Of a stretch of 64,000 bases of DNA, positions 61,720 to 64,000 are shown one piece after another. Position 1 is the first letter of the stretch; each line of letters opens with the position of its first letter. Position numbers and translations under genes: made by a program. The notes beneath the pieces are model-generated. The model searched no databases, was not told the origin of the DNA, and saw only the letters and a program-made list of their open reading frames with translations. Origin of the DNA: Rhodobacter viridis. Its GTDB lineage: Bacteria; Pseudomonadota; Alphaproteobacteria; Rhodobacterales; Rhodobacteraceae. The stretch spans positions 16,145 to 80,144 of the forward strand of contig NZ_QJTK01000015.1 in assembly GCF_003217355.1 (NCBI RefSeq). Direction: 5' to 3'.

Positions 61720-61990
61720 TTTCCCCGTCCGGACGGACAGAACCGACCCGGGCGTGTCCCGGGGGTGGGATGGTTCCCCCCCTAAAGGGGGGAAACCATT
61801 CCCCCGCCTTGTCCGGTCCACATAACGCCTTGCCTGTCTGTCCGGACATTGACCGGACACGCCCCGCAAGGTCACTTTGCATTTGTATTTCAATGACCTA
61901 ACCTTTCGACCGGACACGCCGGACAAGGCCGGACACGCGCCCATGTCCGAAGGCGTCGGACACGCCGGACACGGGCGGACAAAGAGGCGT
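61720..61990. repeat. Iteron-like cluster of GGACA/TGTCC motifs
   Basis: At least ten GGACA or TGTCC words, mostly as CCGGACA, occur in 270 bases. Examples are at 61727-61739, 61810-61818, 61840-61859 and a dense run at 61909-61981 with 8-11 base spacing. A GGTTcCCCCCC/GGGGGGaAACC hairpin lies at 61772-61799, and an AT-rich patch at 61872-61906. It sits between the helicase gene and its downstream neighbour: a candidate replication origin or regulatory array. Confidence 0.65.
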
Positions 61991-61997
61991 ATCCGGA

Positions 61998-63185
61998 TCA
62001 TTCCACCCTCCACACCAGTTCATCGCGCACCACGATTAACCGCGCGGCTTCGAGCCCTTCCCGCGCGCGACGGAATGCTTTCTGCTGCGTTTCTCGATTG
62101 TCCGAGGTCGAGAGGCTTCCCGCGTCGATGCAAGCCTCTCGCCACCGATCGAGCGCCACGCCGCGCCCGCTCGGGTATTGCGGCTTGCGGTGGATCTCCC
62201 CCGCTTCCGCAAGCACCTTGTCGAGAAGATCGAGCGCAACCCGCGCCGATCCCGTCACGTCCGCGTGGCCCGCCCGGGCGGTCTCCACCGGCTCGACAAG
62301 GCAGGACGTGACCGGATCGCCGTCTTGATCCCGGCCAAGTTCCACCTGGCAAAGCGTGTAAGCGAAGCGATAGCCGGTCGGGCCGTCGCGTTGCTTCGTC
62401 ACCTCTGCCGTGATCTGGCCCACCTCGTCGCGGGTCAGTTCAATTTCCGTATCGATCGCCGCGCGCAACGAGGAATGCCCCCGCGCGCCCCGGGCCGCGT
62501 CCTTGCCGGTGTGATGCACAAGCATGACATGCGCGCCCGTGGCGCGGCGGATCAGATCGAGGCCCGCCACCAGCTGGGCAATGTCGGGGGCGGTATTTTC
62601 GTCAAGGCCGCCCATCACCCGAGCGAGCGTGTCGAAGATGATCAGCGAGAAGGGTTCGCCCCCAACTGCGGCCAGATGCTGCGCCACTTCGGACAGCGGC
62701 CCCGCCGCCCCGTCGCGGCCGGTCAAGGTCAGCGGTGCGCAGTAGACGAAGAATTCCGGATCATCGAGCGCGGCAACCCGGTTGGCAAAGCTGCCGCCAC
62801 CCTCGGCCGCGACGTAAAGCACCCGGCCCTTGCGGGTCCTGCGCCCGCCCCAGCTGCGCCCCTTGGCGACGTGATGGGCAATGTCCAAGGCAAGAAAGCT
62901 CTTGCCCGCGTTCGAGGGGCAGTAAAGGACGGAAACCCCGCCTTGATCGAGCCAGCCCTTGACCAGATACGGGCGTTCGAGCTGCGGACGCAAGTCGCCC
63001 GCCCAAGTGATCGCCCCCAGCAGCGCCCGCGCCCGAGGCTTCAAAGCATCGACGTTGCCACGAAGCGGCCGGACATTCCCACCCGCGCTCTGGCCCCGTT
63101 CGATCGGCGCGACCTCTTCGGCCCGCCCCATCACGGCCCGAACGCGATCGATCCCCTCCGGGGTGTCGTCCTGGTCAGCGGTCAC
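61998..63185 (-). CDS. RepA-like AAA/RecA-fold ATPase (replicative helicase type)
   Basis: A 395-residue P-loop ATPase of the hexameric RepA/KaiC-like group. Walker A is CPSNAGKSFLALDIAHHVA, with GRVLYVAAEGGG next. Walker B is SLIIFDTLARVMGGLDEN, and HVMLVHHTGKDAARGARGHSSLRAA carries the sensor His and Arg finger. The C-terminal ~100 residues may be a winged-helix or primase-contact domain. It starts with GTG overlapping the upstream gene stop (GTGA). It probably supports replication of the element. Confidence 0.9.
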   Translation of the reverse strand: MTADQDDTPEGIDRVRAVMGRAEEVAPIERGQSAGGNVRPLRGNVDALKPRARALLGAITWAGDLRPQLERPYLVKGWLDQGGVSVLYCPSNAGKSFLALDIAHHVAKGRSWGGRRTRKGRVLYVAAEGGGSFANRVAALDDPEFFVYCAPLTLTGRDGAAGPLSEVAQHLAAVGGEPFSLIIFDTLARVMGGLDENTAPDIAQLVAGLDLIRRATGAHVMLVHHTGKDAARGARGHSSLRAAIDTEIELTRDEVGQITAEVTKQRDGPTGYRFAYTLCQVELGRDQDGDPVTSCLVEPVETARAGHADVTGSARVALDLLDKVLAEAGEIHRKPQYPSGRGVALDRWREACIDAGSLSTSDNRETQQKAFRRAREGLEAARLIVVRDELVWRVE

Positions 63186-63442
63186 GATACAACCCCGCTG
63201 AAAGCGTGATCGCAGATCGCTTCGGCCTGCGACGGATGCAGCGTAAGCGGTGCATCGGCCCGATAAACCCCGATTTTCGGCCCCTGAGGGGAAAGATTCT
63301 TGGCGCCATTCCGCGCCCGGGGTCGAATCGCGCGATGATCGGAACGGTGGTGGAGGTGGGCGCTGACCGGCGGGGCGCCCGGTTCGGCACCGCTGCCGGG
63401 GTCGCGGATACCGCGTCCAGCTCTCATACGGGGCGATGACAA
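63182..63442 (-). CDS. Small hypothetical protein coupled to the helicase gene
   Basis: An 86-codon frame ending in a GTGA overlap with the helicase start, which supports translation. The C-terminal half (KIGVYRADAPLTLHPSQAEA) looks like a real domain, possibly DNA-binding. The N-terminal 40 residues are Arg/Gly/Pro-rich and less convincing, so the true start may be internal. Confidence 0.5.
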   Translation of the reverse strand: MSSPRMRAGRGIRDPGSGAEPGAPPVSAHLHHRSDHRAIRPRARNGAKNLSPQGPKIGVYRADAPLTLHPSQAEAICDHAFSGVVS

Positions 63443-63486
63443 TGATGCTCCTGCGGACCCGACGGCATGCCGGACCGCCTGCGGCG
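63423..63486. repeat. Imperfect ~65-bp direct repeat, copy A
   Basis: Begins CTCATACGGGGCGATG and matches 63584-63650 over about 65 bases at roughly 80 percent identity. Copy spacing is 161 bases. Confidence 0.75.
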
Positions 63487-63915
63487 CTCAGGATGTGACG
63501 GAGTTGGGGAGTGAGAACCGGCTACGGTCGGTTCGAGACCCGTGTCGCGGGCTGTCGCCACGCGGATGCTGCCCCCCTCGGCCCTCATACGGGGCGATGG
63601 CGGTGCTGTTCCCGCAGACCGGACGGCGTGTCGGCCTGCCTGCGGGGCGCAAAACGGAATGGAAATGAGCGCGACCGGCGCGCGCCTTCCACGCGAGGCC
63701 CTGCGGTGGGCGCGGCGGCGGTCGACTGTGTCGGGGAGCGTGAGAAAGGCTCTGGAACCGGGAAGCACATGCAACGCGGCGCTTCGGTGTGCAGAAGGCG
63801 AGCGCGCACGGCTTTTGGCCGGCACCCCGATCCCGGGGCCCGGCTCAAAACACGATATCCGCCTGTCGCGGGGGGTGGGATCGCCGCCCAGAAAGCGGCG
63901 ATCAGGGGCGCGAGG
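63443..63915. other. Stretch without a supported gene
   Basis: Long open frames on both strands are Arg/Pro/Ser-rich and look like GC-rich chance frames. Apart from the ~65-bp repeat pair, nothing is recognised. Confidence 0.5.
63584..63650. repeat. Imperfect ~65-bp direct repeat, copy B
   Basis: Second copy, sharing the first 16 bases exactly with copy A and then diverging by scattered substitutions and one or two indels. Confidence 0.75.
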
Positions 63916-64000
63916 TCAGGCCGCCTTGCCTTGCGACGGGGCCTCGTTGGCGGCCTTGTAATGCCAGGGCATCAGCTGGCTGTAATCGGTCAGCTCACGC
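63916..64000 (-). CDS. C-terminal end of a gene, possibly a transposase (rest outside window)
   Basis: The last 27 codons on the minus strand read RELTDYSQLMPWHYKAA to a stop at 63916-63918. The LMPWHY ending recalls the C-terminal tails of IS66-type transposases (ELLPWNW), but 27 residues are too few to decide. If so, an insertion sequence lies at or near the right side of the element. Confidence 0.4.
   Translation of the reverse strand, partial: RELTDYSQLMPWHYKAANEAPSQGKAA

Noticed and set aside
61705..62013. A 102-codon minus-strand frame through the GGACA cluster
   Set aside because: The frame is mostly a reading of the repeat cluster and hairpin, lacks a convincing ribosome binding site and overlaps the helicase C-terminus.
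63424..63848. Overlapping Arg/Pro/Ser-rich frames on both strands
   Set aside because: Typical chance open frames in GC-rich DNA; they share the ~65-bp repeat but no family resemblance or translation signals.
54507..64000. CRISPR array among the element repeats
   Set aside because: The repeats are pairs or short words without regularly spaced unique spacers, and no cas gene is present.

Overview
The window is a high-GC chromosomal segment of an alphaproteobacterium, almost certainly a member of the Rhodobacteraceae and most like Rhodobacter (R. capsulatus or a close relative). Grounds: Rhodobacterales-type small families (DUF6324, DUF6280), an MmcB-type nuclease, a 6S RNA gene facing an sspA-like membrane protein as reported in R. 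sphaeroides, a tRNA-His without the G-1 determinant, RegB/RegA-type regulators and CtrA-like sites. Species assignment is an inference; no search was possible.

Layout. 1-4.6 kb: end of a Crp/Fnr-type (NnrR/Dnr-like) regulator, a chemoreceptor, and nnrS preceded by an Fnr/NnrR-type box. 4.6-6.6 kb: tRNA-His, small conserved genes, mmcB, 6S RNA and sspA. 6.7-15.7 kb: the nrdR-ribD-ribE-ribBX-ribH-nusB block on the minus strand, split between ribD and ribE by a plus-strand group 2 capsule cluster (kpsS, a Wza/KpsD-like exporter, kpsC). The DHBP synthase carries a degenerate GTP-cyclohydrolase-II-like tail. 16.4-21.3 kb: a RegB/RegA-like redox two-component pair facing the cytochrome bd operon cydA-cydB-cydX (cydX is 36 codons). 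21.5-34.2 kb: housekeeping genes including mtnP-apt (methylthioadenosine salvage), a translationally coupled thrC-M16 peptidase-acetyltransferase unit, and tldD. 34.4-43.4 kb: dprA behind a CtrA-like site, topA, a succinyl-CoA:3-ketoacid-type CoA transferase, and a flippase-like/DprE1-like/DprE2-like trio suggesting polyprenyl-phosphate pentose epimerisation. 43.4-54.3 kb: enoyl-CoA hydratase, two aminotransferases, an MsbA-like exporter, ygfZ, a DUF6280 protein, then a long acidic disordered protein with PopZ-like ends next to tolC and a Pcm-type methyltransferase.

54.5-64 kb: an integrative element beginning at tRNA-Cys. A tyrosine integrase lies beside the tRNA. A minus-strand operon encodes a ClpP-like head protease, a Mu gpT-like major capsid protein and small unknown genes. 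A divergent RHH regulator and RHH-MazF toxin-antitoxin pair share three near-identical operators. A RepA-like AAA helicase lies near a dense GGACA/TGTCC iteron-like cluster. No portal, terminase, tail or lysis gene is visible. This capsid-encoding but otherwise minimal element, with structured repeats, is the best candidate for an under-described system. Its far end lies beyond the window, where a possible transposase end is seen at the last bases.
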